64,000 nt of DNA from Siphonodentalium dalli (taxonomy: Eukaryota > Mollusca > Scaphopoda > Gadilida > Siphonodentaliidae). Position 1 is the first letter of the stretch. Every line of letters begins with the position of its first letter. Under the pieces are notes generated by a model. That model was not told the origin of the DNA. It saw only the letters and a program-made list of their open reading frames with translations, and made no database searches. The stretch spans positions 255,021,582 to 255,085,581 of the forward strand of contig CP136061.1 of the NCBI GenBank assembly GCA_032622095.1. Direction: 5' to 3'. Both the position numbers and the translations under genes were made by a program. This document shows, piece by piece, positions 46,401 to 56,744 of the stretch.

Positions 46401-48567
46401 GCTGTATATTTTCTAACGTTTTCTCTCCATTTTTCCGCACCGTGGGACGCTGTTGATTCCTCGTATAATTGCCGTCTGCTCACGCCTGCCTATGGTTTCT
46501 GTGTGACGTGTTCATACTAACATAAAACACACCTGTCACACGAGTTGACGTTATACACTTAACTTGATCATATAATTGTTACCTGTCCCCGACTTCTTCT
46601 AGTGGTACATTGTCATTTCTCAAATCAATGACTTTGACTCATCTTCTGATGGTCTGACCCTCGGGTATGATACGTATAACGGCTGATTCATCCAGATTCA
46701 TAAATTTATGACAATATATAACATCAAATGGCTCATCATGTCTTCCAACTACAAAAAAATTAAACCACAGGAACAGATTTATTTGAACATCTTCTTACTT
46801 GAAACAAATATCTCAATTTCTAAGCAATATGGCATTAATTTACTTGAATTAATTTCTTATTTGAACAGAAATAATATGTTCTGTTGTACATTTCTAAAAA
46901 AAAAAAAATTTTAATATGAATATCAATATAACTATTAAAGTTGTGTAGCATATACAGTTTGCCCTAAAACAAAGCAACCTTCATGATTTTATTTTCTTTA
47001 TTTCAGATTGTAAATTCATGATGTACCCTCCATCTATGATCGCAGCATGCAGCATAGGAGCGGCGACCATGGGCCTGCTTGAAGACCAACAGTATCACCA
47101 ATTACGTATTATTCACCAACTACACAACATCACAGGCATCGAAATGGTACGTACCACAAAATGAATATGTTAATAAACACTGGTATATGGCAGTGGTATC
47201 GCTGGACCTCGGGGTGTTTGCATACTTGTATATCATATACTTATAATTTAAGATCTGATGAATGGGTTCGGGCCTGAATGCAGGATATAACTTCGGTGAC
47301 TAAGTGTATAAAAATGTGATCTCTACTCGAGAATTACTCCGCCTTCATTTCATTCATCTTATTCCACATCAATTCCGAGAATTCACACCATAGTGCTGTT
47401 TATTTAATGGCTACATCTCAAATATAAACCACTAGAGTATGAATGACAACAGTTTTAGGAATGACTTTTGTATAAATGCCCGTACTAGTAGTAGATGTGG
47501 AAATTATTAAAGTATTAACCCTTGATGAACAGATACAATCAGTTCTTGAAATTAGGAAAAATGTCTAACAGCAAATTTAATGCTGTGGCATGTTCGATGA
47601 CATAGCTTATTGCCCTGGTCAATTTCGAGTACAGATCTACTACTATTTTATGCAATTATCTTTTGGTATATACTGGCCATATCACAAGGTGGTTCATTTT
47701 GACATCAAATGGATGTTTCTGGCCAATAAAGTCTGTTTTATCATTGAACTGAGAATGTCATGGTACAGAGTTGGGGCTGATATTAAAGCATCCATGCAAC
47801 TCATTACTTCAACATTACTTCAAATGGCTAACCCCTGATTAGAGTTTATGGTTGTGTGAATTTGATTTATGTGGTCTTTGTTGTTGACTGTTATTTAACT
47901 TTCTTGGTCTCACCAGGTCAGGCTGTACTAAATTCCCCCAACAATCCCCATGAGGTAAATAACACACCATGCTAACCCACCATGCCAGAGATAGATTTCA
48001 ATTAAAAAAGTTTTCTGGCCCACCAGCCACCAACCCTGGTATGTTATGGACATGGTGTTGAGTAACAGGTCTAACAGGGCTTCCCCATTAATCTAGATTC
48101 ATTGCCCAGTGTAACAAGGCTATCATATATCAGTGATTAAGCAACATCTATCTCAAACCTTCAAACTATTTAACATTATCATAGTCATGGGTACTTGGGA
48201 CAGTTGCCCAATGGTGACTATTTCTTAGATTTGGATTAGGATATAGGCTATTTAAAATGGCTTTGATCAATTCTAACTTCATATGTGGCTATATCAATGT
48301 GTGAGGATGTTCGATTTGAAATCCGAAATTGCAACTGATTTTCAAATGAAAAAAATCACTGCTAAATTAATTTGTGATTTAATAGTAATTTTTTTTTTTT
48401 TACAGGACTGCTTGCGATCGTGCCAAGAACAAATTGAACAGACTCTATCATCGTACCTATCTTCAAATTCTGGAAGTGAGGAACCAATGATGGATAGTTC
48501 CGAAAAATTGAACTCTGAAAATGAACAACCCACCACACCCACAGATGTTCAGGATATTAATTTTTGA
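37278..48567 (+). CDS. CCND: G1/S-specific cyclin D, five coding exons
   Basis: D-type cyclins bind and activate CDK4/6 in the nucleus so that Rb is phosphorylated and cells pass G1. Joining 37278-37472, 38722-38937, 43174-43333, 47007-47146 and 48406-48567 gives 290 aa, the usual length for the family (about 289-295). Residues 3-7 are LICCE, an LxCxE Rb-binding motif. '[17 protein letters not shown]' and '[15 protein letters not shown]' lead into the cyclin box, with '[11 protein letters not shown]' and '[15 protein letters not shown]' (lysine 111 is the likely equivalent of human D1 Lys112). '[17 protein letters not shown]' and '[12 protein letters not shown]' follow. The tail is Ser/Glu-rich and ends [10 protein letters not shown], with Thr281 matching the Thr286 degradation site of human cyclin D1. 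All introns are GT-AG. Only one D cyclin is seen, so D1/D2/D3 orthology is not assigned. Confidence 0.97.
37473..38721 (+). other. Cyclin D intron 1
   Basis: GT...AG, phase 0, 1249 bp. Contains a T-rich tract before the acceptor (ttgttttcag) and a (TA)n run at 38600-38632. No embedded gene. The 81-aa ORF at 37893-38138 lies wholly inside it and is judged spurious. Confidence 0.9.
38722..38937 (+). CDS. CCND: Cyclin D coding exon 2
   Basis: 216 nt, residues 66-137, encoding most of the cyclin box. It starts with GTG (Val) after ttttcag and ends after ATG before gtactt. 216 nt is the length I recall for vertebrate CCND exon 2, supporting the boundaries. The frame stays open into the intron to 39099, which is not coding. 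Confidence 0.96.
39125..39176. promoter_or_regulatory. Perfect 13-bp inverted repeat with CRE-like cores in intron 2
   Basis: tttgacgtcgcgt (39125-39137) and acgcgacgtcaaa (39164-39176) are perfect complements 26 bp apart. Each arm contains TGACGTCG, one base from the CREB/ATF site TGACGTCA. It could be an enhancer element, or the ends of a tiny foldback. Confidence 0.45.
39865..40150. repeat. About 73-102-bp imperfect tandem repeat in intron 2
   Basis: 'cactttgttggaagaatcac', 'caactttgttggcaaaatca' and 'caactttgttggttgaatca' recur at about 39878, 39980 and 40053. They are followed by G-rich spacers and 'attacacacggattt' or similar. Confidence 0.7.
42668..42979 (-). mobile_element. MITE with hairpin cassette (ACCCAACA type), copy 4, in cyclin D intron 2
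   Basis: Right end gttgggtaaagggttaa; left end ccctttacccaaca is preceded by AAAA rather than TTAA, so the left target copy has mutated. Orientation is reversed and the linker is shortened to 'cacatatttttttag', bringing the two hairpins close. The asymmetric arm also has a deletion, giving about 312 bp instead of 400. Sits in an intron about 200 bp before exon 3. Confidence 0.88.
43174..43333 (+). CDS. CCND: Cyclin D coding exon 3
   Basis: 160 nt, residues 138-190 plus the first base of codon 191. Acceptor tttccag, donor gtatgc (phase 1). Encodes '[20 protein letters not shown]' and the start of the C-terminal cyclin fold. 160 nt is the length I recall for vertebrate CCND exon 3. Confidence 0.96.
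44486..44681. repeat. 49-bp tandem repeat, 4 copies, in intron 3
   Basis: 'aaaaccatcggtcattcact' starts at 44486, 44535, 44584 and 44633. The first three units are nearly perfect; the last ends 'cttcataaaacg'. High identity implies recent expansion, so this could be length-polymorphic. Confidence 0.95.
44817..45060. repeat. About 125-bp tandem duplication in intron 3
   Basis: 'tccacatttggttactac', 'cttcagttcgggcgttctca', 'gggggcttaaaagtac' and 'gttattgacaatgaatctg' occur twice in the same order, from about 44822 and 44948. Confidence 0.9.
47007..47146 (+). CDS. CCND: Cyclin D coding exon 4
   Basis: 140 nt, last two bases of codon 191 to residue 237. Acceptor tttcag, donor gtacgt. Encodes '[20 protein letters not shown]' and '[10 protein letters not shown]'. 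Nine nt shorter than the 149 nt I recall for vertebrate exon 4, a three-residue difference in a variable loop. Confidence 0.95.
47147..48405 (+). other. Cyclin D intron 4
   Basis: 1259 bp, phase 0, with a T14-like tract before the acceptor tacag. No embedded element recognised. The 82-aa ORF 47590-47838 lies inside it and looks spurious. Confidence 0.9.
48406..48567 (+). CDS. CCND: Cyclin D coding exon 5 and stop
   Basis: 162 nt, residues 238-290 plus TGA. Starts [12 protein letters not shown], the conserved last helix, then a Ser/Glu/Pro-rich tail and [10 protein letters not shown]. Confidence 0.96.
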   Translation, partial: DCLRSCQEQIEQTLSSYLSSNSGSEEPMMDSSEKLNSENEQPTTPTDVQDINF

Positions 48568-48705
48568 CGACAGCCTTTCACTGCCAGACTAAAAAATACT
48601 GCCATATTATTCAACAAAGACTGATCATTTCAAGAATTGACGAAAGAAGACTGCATTTATGCACAAAAAAATGTGATATTAACTATTGTTCAACGATGTA
48701 AATGC

Positions 48706-48718
48706 ATTTATTTATTTT
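48706..48718 (+). promoter_or_regulatory. AU-rich element in cyclin D 3' UTR
   Basis: atttatttatttt lies 139 nt after the stop and contains overlapping ATTTA pentamers and the TTATTTATT nonamer. In vertebrate cyclin D mRNAs such elements control stability. Candidate poly(A) signals follow: attaaa at 48827, then aataaa at 49250, 49282, 52219 and 53641. The sequence does not say which is used. Confidence 0.5.
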
Positions 48719-48956
48719 AAATGAAATGGAAATTCGCGATTGAATTTCAAACATATTTATAGGAAACAGAGCAGTGAACGAGAAGTGAGAAGCTGTATAT
48801 TGTTCATCAAGATTCTAATAGAAATTATTAAAAAAATCATATGGAAAAGGACATAGCTGGATTTTGAAATCCTAGAATTGAGAAATCTGAATTTTCACAT
48901 GTCACCTCAAGTATTGAATAATTTGGTGAAATTACATGTTTACCAGATGAAAACTA

Positions 48957-49059
48957 TTTTTAAAGGGATTCAATGCGTTGGAAGTGAGTTCATGTGAAAT
49001 AACATAACATATATTTTTTTCACATTCACCCGCTGCGAATGCCTCGGGTCCCTTTAAAT
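48957..49059. mobile_element. Small foldback (about 100 bp) in the cyclin D 3' region
   Basis: 'ttttaaagggattcaatgc' with 'gttcatgtgaa' is answered by 'ttcacattcacccgctgc' and 'ggtccctttaaa' in inverted order. Shares 'ctcgggtccctttaaatt' with 31610. If transcribed it would form a hairpin in the 3' UTR. Confidence 0.55.
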
Positions 49060-49536
49060 TCATACAATTTTGACTACTGAATATGTTATTAATTTTTTTC
49101 TTCTAAATCTGTAGTGATGCTACATTTTGTACAACAATTCTCGCTTCTCTGCCACTTATTTTTAATCAAAATGCCCCGTAGTTCCATCAGTGCCATGTAT
49201 CTTGTGGTGATTTTCTCTATCACATGACCAAATGCTTTCTAAAAACCAAAATAAAACCATTCCTGCAATACAAAATCCAAAAATAAAACCATTCCGACTT
49301 TTGTGTGAAATAAATTCCAAATAATTGAACTGTGTCATTCCAAAATTGAACACATTCGTTAAATTCAGACCAAAGTTGAAAGTTAAGATAGAATTTATTT
49401 TTCTAATGCAACAGAAATATTCAAAACCAGAGTACTTGTTATATTGTTCAATTTCATTTCTCATCAGTGTGCAGGGATATCATTCCATACAGAGGAATAT
49501 ATTTGCGAATTGATTTTAAAATTGTATTTCATTCTT
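49060..49536. other. AT-rich, no gene; possible 3' UTR continuation
   Basis: Contains two aataaa words. Nothing else supported. Confidence 0.4.
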
Positions 49537-49937
49537 TTAACCCTTTACCCAACAAACCGGCCACAACCGGCCAAATAAAGCTTCAACAGCCTAAAATATC
49601 TTCGGTCTGTCTCAATAGAACCATACACATATGGATATCATTGGAACCGGCTCCTTGACCACATTGTGATAGTTACAGTTATGCCCTGTGCCAATGCATT
49701 CTCTTATATATGCGAGTCGACCATAGGTCGCCTCGCATATATAAGAGAATGCATTGGCCTAAAAAAAATCTTTTTTTTAACACTTTTTACCATTTTTTCT
49801 TACATTCTTTAACAATTTTATAATTTTTAATGTGTTAAGCCAATGCATTCTCTTATATATGCGAGGCGACCTATGGTCGACTCGCATATATAAGAGAATG
49901 CATTGGCACAGGGCCCTTCTGTTGGGTAAAGGGTTAA
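49537..49937 (+). mobile_element. TTAA-flanked MITE with hairpin cassette (ACCCAACA type), copy 5
   Basis: Full-length (401 bp), same orientation as the copies at 9269 and 29353 and almost identical to both. Ends ttaaccctttacccaaca and gttgggtaaagggttaa. Confidence 0.92.
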
Positions 49938-49973
49938 TCAATATTTAAAATGTGTTTCCAAGTATAGTGAATG

Positions 49974-50238
49974 TTAACCCTTGCATGACAGGAGCAGCGC
50001 TGGTGTAGCATAAAGATCCTTTGCCAGTGTGCATTCTTTTATATATGTGAGACCGTAATGAGACTCCCATAGGGAGACACACATATATAAGTGAGTGCAC
50101 TGGCTTGCAAGGTCAAGCTAAATATTGTTAGGCCAATTTATTCTCTTGTATATGCCAAGCTCCCTTTGAGAGATTCGCATATAAAAGAGAATGCATTGGC
50201 ACAGGGTTTTCAGGAAGCTCCAGTCATGGAAGGGTTAA
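49974..50238. mobile_element. TTAA-flanked MITE with hairpins (CATGAC type), copy 7
   Basis: Ends ttaacccttgcatgacagga and tccagtcatggaagggttaa. Most like the copy at 5520-5774: shares 'gagcagcgctggtgtagca'-type left arm and 'ggcttgcaaggtcaagctaa'-type linker. Starts only 37 bp after the preceding element. Confidence 0.82.
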
Positions 50239-50239
50239 A

Positions 50240-50507
50240 TGAATGTCCAAGCCTTGTAATAATGTGTCTGTCATTTGCAGAATGAGGTCCCCAGAGGTTG
50301 AATTTAATGATGCTACCCCGCATAGCGGGCTAGCATCACCAAATTCACCCTCTGGGAACCTCATTCTGTTGAGATGTAAGCAGAATGAGGTCCCCAGAGG
50401 GTGAATTTGGTGATGCTAGCCCGCTATGTGGGGTAGCATCACTAAATTCACCCTCTGGGGACCTCATTCTGCAAATGACAGACACGTTATTTCAAGGCTT
50501 GAATGAT
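50240..50507. repeat. Large palindrome made of four alternating copies of a ~40-bp unit
   Basis: The unit 'cagaatgaggtccccagagg' plus 'gtgaattt' and 'gtgatgct' appears at 50279 (+), about 50326-50369 (-), 50381 (+) and about 50430-50472 (-). Outer flanks also pair: 'ccaagccttgtaataatgtg' with 'cacgttatttcaaggctt'. Arms total about 125 bp each. Starts within 2 bp of a MITE terminus. Confidence 0.92.
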
Positions 50508-51413
50508 TGTCTCTCGGGCTCACATATTTCTGCACATTTGCACTAAATTTATTTTCACTAGTTAACACATTCACTCTTTTGTTTTGTTTAATCATGTTTG
50601 TTTGTTAGATATAAACGCCATTACCTAAAATAATAGCTAGGCTTAGATCATACAAGGTCATACTTCAGATTTAAATGATCAAAAGTACCACATTCTATGA
50701 GTGATGGGCTAATTTTTTATAACCTTTATGTCTTAGTGCAAAGTTTAATTCCAGTTGATTTGTGTTTGTATCAGGAACACTTAATACAGACTGTAATATG
50801 GTATGTCTCAAATATCAACAAACGATAGCTGTTTCAATTCTGAGTGATATCTTCATATCAAGGAAATAGAATATTGCAACTTTCTGTTTCTTGAAATTCA
50901 AAGTGCGACTTCTGATGATCTAAACCTAGCTATTACCTTGTCACTAGACCAACATACAAGACATTTTCAACTTATCTGAACTATTCATGTAAACCATTAT
51001 TCACAACTGCATTGGATTCGAATCTCAAATCTCAAGAAGCATAATTTTGATATATTGGTTCCATTTCAAGTAACATTTTTATAAAGATTTTTTAGCACTT
51101 TTTTATTTTTTTGCAGTCTCTTCAACGTGCTAAATTTGTTTAACAACGATTCCAAATAAGACAAAAATCAACCAATCAATGTTAAGCTTTACTAGTCATG
51201 TGATTTCATCTACTAAAGTCGATAGCATCCTTATAGTTTAAAACATTTATATAATGCTGGATTGATGAAATTAAATAAAATAGGATTATCATTGTCTCAA
51301 AAAATTAAAGCATGGCTTCGCTAGATGAGATTATACTTCTTAAAAGTTTAACATGTCCTGTCTCTATACAGTATTATATCACATAGGATAAAATTTCCTT
51401 TCTTAGGGTACCT
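50508..51413. other. AT-rich, no gene
   Basis: Nothing recognised. Confidence 0.4.
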
Positions 51414-51800
51414 TCACATGGTGGTAAATTAGCACGGTATGTTGTGCAGGCATTTTGTCACAGAAAACAACATGGTGCCAGAATATTAACAGAAACACTC
51501 ATATAACATGCATCTTTACCAAAACTAACGACATGAGAAGTATAATTTCTGTAATTCCACATCTAACTCTACTACTGACATTTACCTTCAAATGCCAGCA
51601 CAATTCATTGCGAGATGATTGAATGCAAATTTTGGCAAGATCGCTAAACAGGTGAAACTATACAGTTTTTACTTCTCACATATAGTTATCTGTGGCACAG
51701 ATGCATTTTATGCGTTCGATTTCTGACACATTTTAGCTTTCTGTATTGAAATACATGCCAAAACGTACCGTGAAAACTTGCCATTGTGAACACACCCTTA
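51414..51800. mobile_element. Foldback MITE 'agcacggtatgttgtgcagg', copy 1
   Basis: The left 'agggtaccttcacatggtgg' and 'agcacggtatgttgtgcagg' are matched in inverted order by 'catgccaaaacgtaccgtga' and 'attgtgaacacaccct' on the right. Internal words such as 'aaactaacgacatgagaag' and 'agatgcattttatg' are shared with 55034-55433. TTA lies next to GGGT at one end and ACCC at the other. Confidence 0.65.
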
Positions 51801-54248
51801 CTCCCATAAAAACTACCTGCATAATTGTAAAGCACACTGAAACAGAAAGCATCACAAACCTTATTGTGGTAGAACGGGTCAGGTTACTAAGTTTTCAACT
51901 TTTCGTTGACCGAAGACAAGGACCAGTCTATCGCGCGAATTTCGACAAATATTAAATGTCTTGTTCATGGAAGTAAAAGCACATATACGATTTTCGTCTC
52001 AAAGTTGATATAACTGCTTAGTAAATGACAATTGATATCTAGCTGTCCTCTTATCATTGTTTTTGTGACTCTCATGTCTGTTTATGTGTGCGCACTAAAT
52101 GTATCTTTTTGAATAGACTGGTTCATAGTCGAAAGCTGCAAAAATCTGAAAACTTAGTAACCTGACCCCTGAAGCAATGTTTCCATGACGTACTCATGAC
52201 GTAAACACATGTGTTTTGAATAAAGTGGACACGTTATAGTGCTAATTATGTTATTTATTTTTGAAATGATGTTATGCATCATGTTTGTTCAAATTCATCG
52301 TCTCACATCATCATTTTATAATCCAGATCACACACATCTTTTACCTCGTCATCCGCTTTTCTCAGTTCTTTCAAACGCAGCCTTACTTGCTACATTTTGT
52401 TCTTATCCAGAGCGTTTCTTGCACTTGCGCGACTTTTTATTTCACGGCTGCGAATTGTTATATCTACCTCTCCCAGCTTATGAGTTCATTCTCTAATCTT
52501 TATATTCGCCGCTGAACGCTTGGAAACTAATTGGAATTATTTCTGATATAAATGTGCTTTAGGTGTTCGTTACCCACCCTGCTGATTCCTCATCTGGAAA
52601 TTTGAAAACTTGTACGCATTTCAGGATAATTCACGTTGGATATAATTTCGAAATTTGGAATTAGGAATTTATGAATTCCAAACAACATGAATGATTACAT
52701 TTTGAAGCTTACTCGCAATTGTGGCACCAGACAAAGTTCTCTATACGAACTATCATATATAACATTTCTGTTTTTCTCATAATACCAAACACGGTGGAAT
52801 CATTTCCTAGATTTTATTTTACATATATAAGAAAGAACTGAGTTTGTATGGTTGATTTCAACTGATCATGTTGTCTTAACTTGTATGTATGAGATTTTAT
52901 AACTGTGTTCTATCTCTGAATCTGTCAAACGACACAACATTCAAGCTTCACACGTTTCATGTTTATAAATTGAAATTCGTTTGATGTTTGACGGCTAACA
53001 GTTTTGTTGCCTTTTGATACAAGTGGGTAGCGTTTTCTAAAAAATCCCTATTTATTCTAATTTATTCTACTTCATTTTACACTCTTTGCGATTGGCTGTT
53101 TTAAATTGTGTCTCATCAATGTCGCTTCCCCTCCTTGGCTACTTTAAATTCACGCGCGCACGTGACTGTTGTGTCGTTTCAGAGATAGATTTGTTCATAG
53201 TTAATTAGTATATCGACTTGTAAACACCTCCATAGCAATTTTGCTTGTGTATATGTGACTTTTTAAAGGATCAAATGTTCATTGAAAAAATTACATGTTC
53301 TTTTAATTCAAATTGTTCATGTATAATGTTCACGAATTTTCTGTTTAATGAATGTTTTCGTTAGCACCGTTATTCTCCAATCGACGGAAACTTACGAGTT
53401 TCTCCGGAGATGTACGAGTGTGTTTTTGAACAGTGAGGCCCGTAGTTAACGTTTGTCTTTCAGGGGTACAAGATAACTATCTGTGATAACATTGTAGGGC
53501 AATTCGTCGTGTTTCGAGTTTGCGTGTATATGAACCTTGAGATGTTTCGGAGATGACGTTGAGAAACTTGAGGGATTCTGTGTATATGAGATGATGATTT
53601 TTGTCCTGAATTTTTGTACCTCGTTATTTTTAAAACTTAAAATAAAAAATGTTGAAATACCTTAAATATATGTCATATTATTATGATGGACTGATTAACT
53701 GAAGCTAGTTAGCTAACTTAACTAAGTTCATATAACCCATATCCCTATCGTACGGCTGCGTTCAGACCCAGGCAAAATTTTCTGAATGTTCCAGATAATT
53801 CGTTGTGGAGGGCTATCATTGGTTTCATATATATGTTTATATATAAAATTAGAATGGTAAACTACGTGTGCGTTGGCTTTTGCTACACGATTTTGGTAAA
53901 CTCTGTAGTTCCTAGTTGTAAACTGACATTTATCCTTTTGTTTAACCGAATTTAACGTTCACGTTCACACATTGAGCAAGATTGAATCACGCCAGTCATG
54001 GAATTTAATTACTATAATCGGATGCACTCTACACTTCCGAAGTTTATATCTAAACAACATATAGCCTTCTGAGAGGAATTATCTGATAATTTGCCATTGT
54101 CTGAACATATCTTATAAGCAAACATTGGTTCCAAAATTACATTAAATGCTCCTTGAATGGATTGATGACGATCGAAAGTGTCACATGTTTTACACGGACA
54201 TCAGAGTATGAAACAAGTGACACCAACGTGAAATTGCTCTCACCTGGT
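51801..54248. other. No recognisable gene
   Basis: AT-rich. Contains aataaa at 52219 and 53641, possible but unproven distal poly(A) sites of the cyclin D transcript. The 85-aa and 76-aa ORFs near 52239-52515 overlap in two frames and resemble nothing known. Confidence 0.45.
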
Positions 54249-54717
54249 GAACACTCTTAGAAAAACTGTTTATAAATTCTACACAATATGTGTTACATTT
54301 TATCTGAAACATTGTGTAAAAATGACACCTGACATGTGTCGGTGGAATTTTATCAACAATGAAATGAGTGAATATGTGAGTATATTATAGTTAGTAGACA
54401 AGATATGTTCTATTTGAGACACAAACCTTGTGAAAGGCACCATATTAAAAATCTGGCAGCAGCTTTAAAACTGTGCTACACATTTATGTGGTGTTCAGTT
54501 TCGACACAAACACAGTGTATTATACCAAATTTTGAAGCTGCTGCCATTTTTTTTGTTCTGTGGTAGCCTTTACGAGTGTTGTGTCAATAATAGAACACAT
54601 ATCATCTAATAACTACGATATACTCAGATATTCACTCATATTCAACGTTGAGGAAATTTCACTGACGCATAATTATGTCAGGTGTAGAATTTATACACAT
54701 TTGTTCTAAGAGTGAAC
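54249..54717. mobile_element. Foldback MITE with CTCTTAGAA ends and GAAC duplication
   Basis: actcttagaa (54253) and ttctaagagt (ending 54713) are perfect complements, both flanked by gaac, which suggests a 4-bp target duplication. Inner arms also pair ('ctggcagcagctttaaaact' with 'aaattttgaagctgctgcca'). About 461 bp between the duplications, no coding capacity. Confidence 0.75.
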
Positions 54718-55033
54718 GACACTAAAAAAACCGGATCATGCTGATATTGAGACTCGGGAGAAGCCAAGGACACTGGACAAATTGTCCACAAGAACAATGA
54801 TTCTTATTAAGAACATTCTGGCAACGAATGGCTGAAAAGCTGTACGATGGGGTCTGGGAATGGGTTACTTGATGAGTGTTGTTTGTCGGTCTATGCGAAG
54901 CACCAAGTTTTCCTGGTCGTCGCGTCATTGAAAAGATGACTTCGATCGATAGATATACGACAAAGACGTAGCGCCAAGCCCCACCCCTTATCACGCCCGC
55001 CTCTAATATTACGCACCCTACATTCTCACCACG

Positions 55034-55433
55034 TTAATACATGCACTCACAAGTTTGCACAGTATGTTTTGCAGGCATTTCGTCGTATATAAAACGATAT
55101 GGTGCGAGAACTTCAAGAATATGAATGGACACATCCATATCATATGCATATTTAACAAAGCTAACGACATAAGAATTAAAACTATAGTTTCTCCTGTAGC
55201 GATGCTACCGAAATCTGACTAAATTGATTGCAAGAATCAAGCAAATGTCAGTAGCACCCTTACATATAGAACTATATAATTTTACTACCCACGTGTATTA
55301 CTAGCTTTGGTAAAGATGCATTTTATAGTGTAGGCATCTTGTCGTTCTTATTCTGATGACACTATGGTTTTCTATAACGAAATGCCTGTGAAAAAAAAAC
55401 AGGCAAACTTGTCTGCGTATGAACGTACCTTAA
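55034..55433. mobile_element. Foldback MITE 'gcaggcatttcgtc', copy 2
   Basis: 'gtatgttttgcaggcatttc' and 'caagtttgcac' on the left are answered by 'gaaatgcctgtg' and 'caggcaaacttgtctgcgta' on the right. Shares 'gctaacgacataag' and 'agatgcattttat' with 51414-51800. Ends are approximate. Confidence 0.6.
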
Positions 55434-56744
55434 GCAGTAATTTATCCCTTAGTTACAATCGCCACGTTGCTGATCCAGCCTTTCTAAAACCTTCAATATC
55501 TGTTCGATGTCAGTACTATTATTTGGAAGACAAACAATGGCTACCGTTGTAACCATATTGTCATGGGTTAACTTAAAAATCACAGAAAATGGTTACCTTT
55601 TTTGAAACCTGATTATCGATGGGCATATTTGTTGATAAAACATATCCCACTATGCACATATTGTATTAACGTGTTCAATAAACATAACTAGATTGGTTCT
55701 TCGTCTTTGTCTGAGTCTATTTTGACCAATGGAGGACACCAATGGAACTACGACGATACATTGGTGGTTACATATGTATCATCCACCGAGTTTGGAAATA
55801 GACACCTTTTCGCATAATGAACTTATCGGTGAATGCTGAAGTCACGTGGTATAATCAAGTCCTATACATACATGTATAAGCATTCTGTGTTTTCTCAGAA
55901 ATTATCTATAATTGTTTCAGTCTTGAATTATAATTCCACTAAATCGCACGTTCTTGGCTTTAATAGACCATCCCCAAAGAAAAACTTTCCCTTCAAAAGT
56001 TTCGCTCCCTTTCGTCCGTTTCGTTATTTATGTATTGTGATACATATGTTATATATCTCCTCGAAATCTTGTGATACTGACATTTTATTTCGATATGGCT
56101 AGCTACTTTGTGTTTGCGTTATATAAGAAGTGAGTGTATTCATACATGATTCGACCATATCACATGTCTTATTCTGACACATCATATTTCAAATATTCCA
56201 AAAATTCTTCCTACGCGGGACATCGGTGTCCTATTGAAAAAAAGTGTTCACCATGTTCCATGACTCAACATGGTATAACGTGGTCAGTTGTAAAAAATAC
56301 GTGATGGGACGAGCAAACCAATGCTAGATAACTAGCTAAGTAACTATCCGTCACCGCTACCAGTTCGCCTTTATTTGATTTTAATAGCATTTTTAATGGG
56401 CGTTAAATGTAATTAATAAACAATTATGCACTAGTGTAATGGGATGTACTCAGAAAGTTACCTCACATAAGAGTTCGGGGTGTTTAGATTTCTTTTTTGG
56501 TAAAGCCAATAACAACAGAACTGCAATGTCAGATTCCACATATGATTGGTTGAATCGTAGTGAGTGACGTGAGCTATTTATATCTGTTGACAGTGCCATA
56601 AGTATTAGTAAGTCAGTTACTAACAAGAATTTATGTGCAATGGATAGGTGTTCGTATATATCTATCTGTTGCGCAGTTCAATCAATGCAACTAACAATTC
56701 AAGGGAGTGGTTGATAGAAGGATATGTATGCGGTATATTGTTGA
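55434..56744. other. No recognisable gene
   Basis: AT-rich with short ORFs. Nothing supported. Confidence 0.45.

Larger units (their letters stand above)
43334..47006 (+). other. Cyclin D intron 3
   Basis: 3673 bp, phase 1. Contains tandem repeats at 44486-44681 and 44817-45060. The rest (43440-44480 and 45060-46980) is AT-rich with no recognisable element. Confidence 0.9.

Noticed and set aside
52239-52515. Overlapping 85-aa and 76-aa ORFs after cyclin D
   Set aside because: They overlap in two frames with no known domain, start context or conservation signal.
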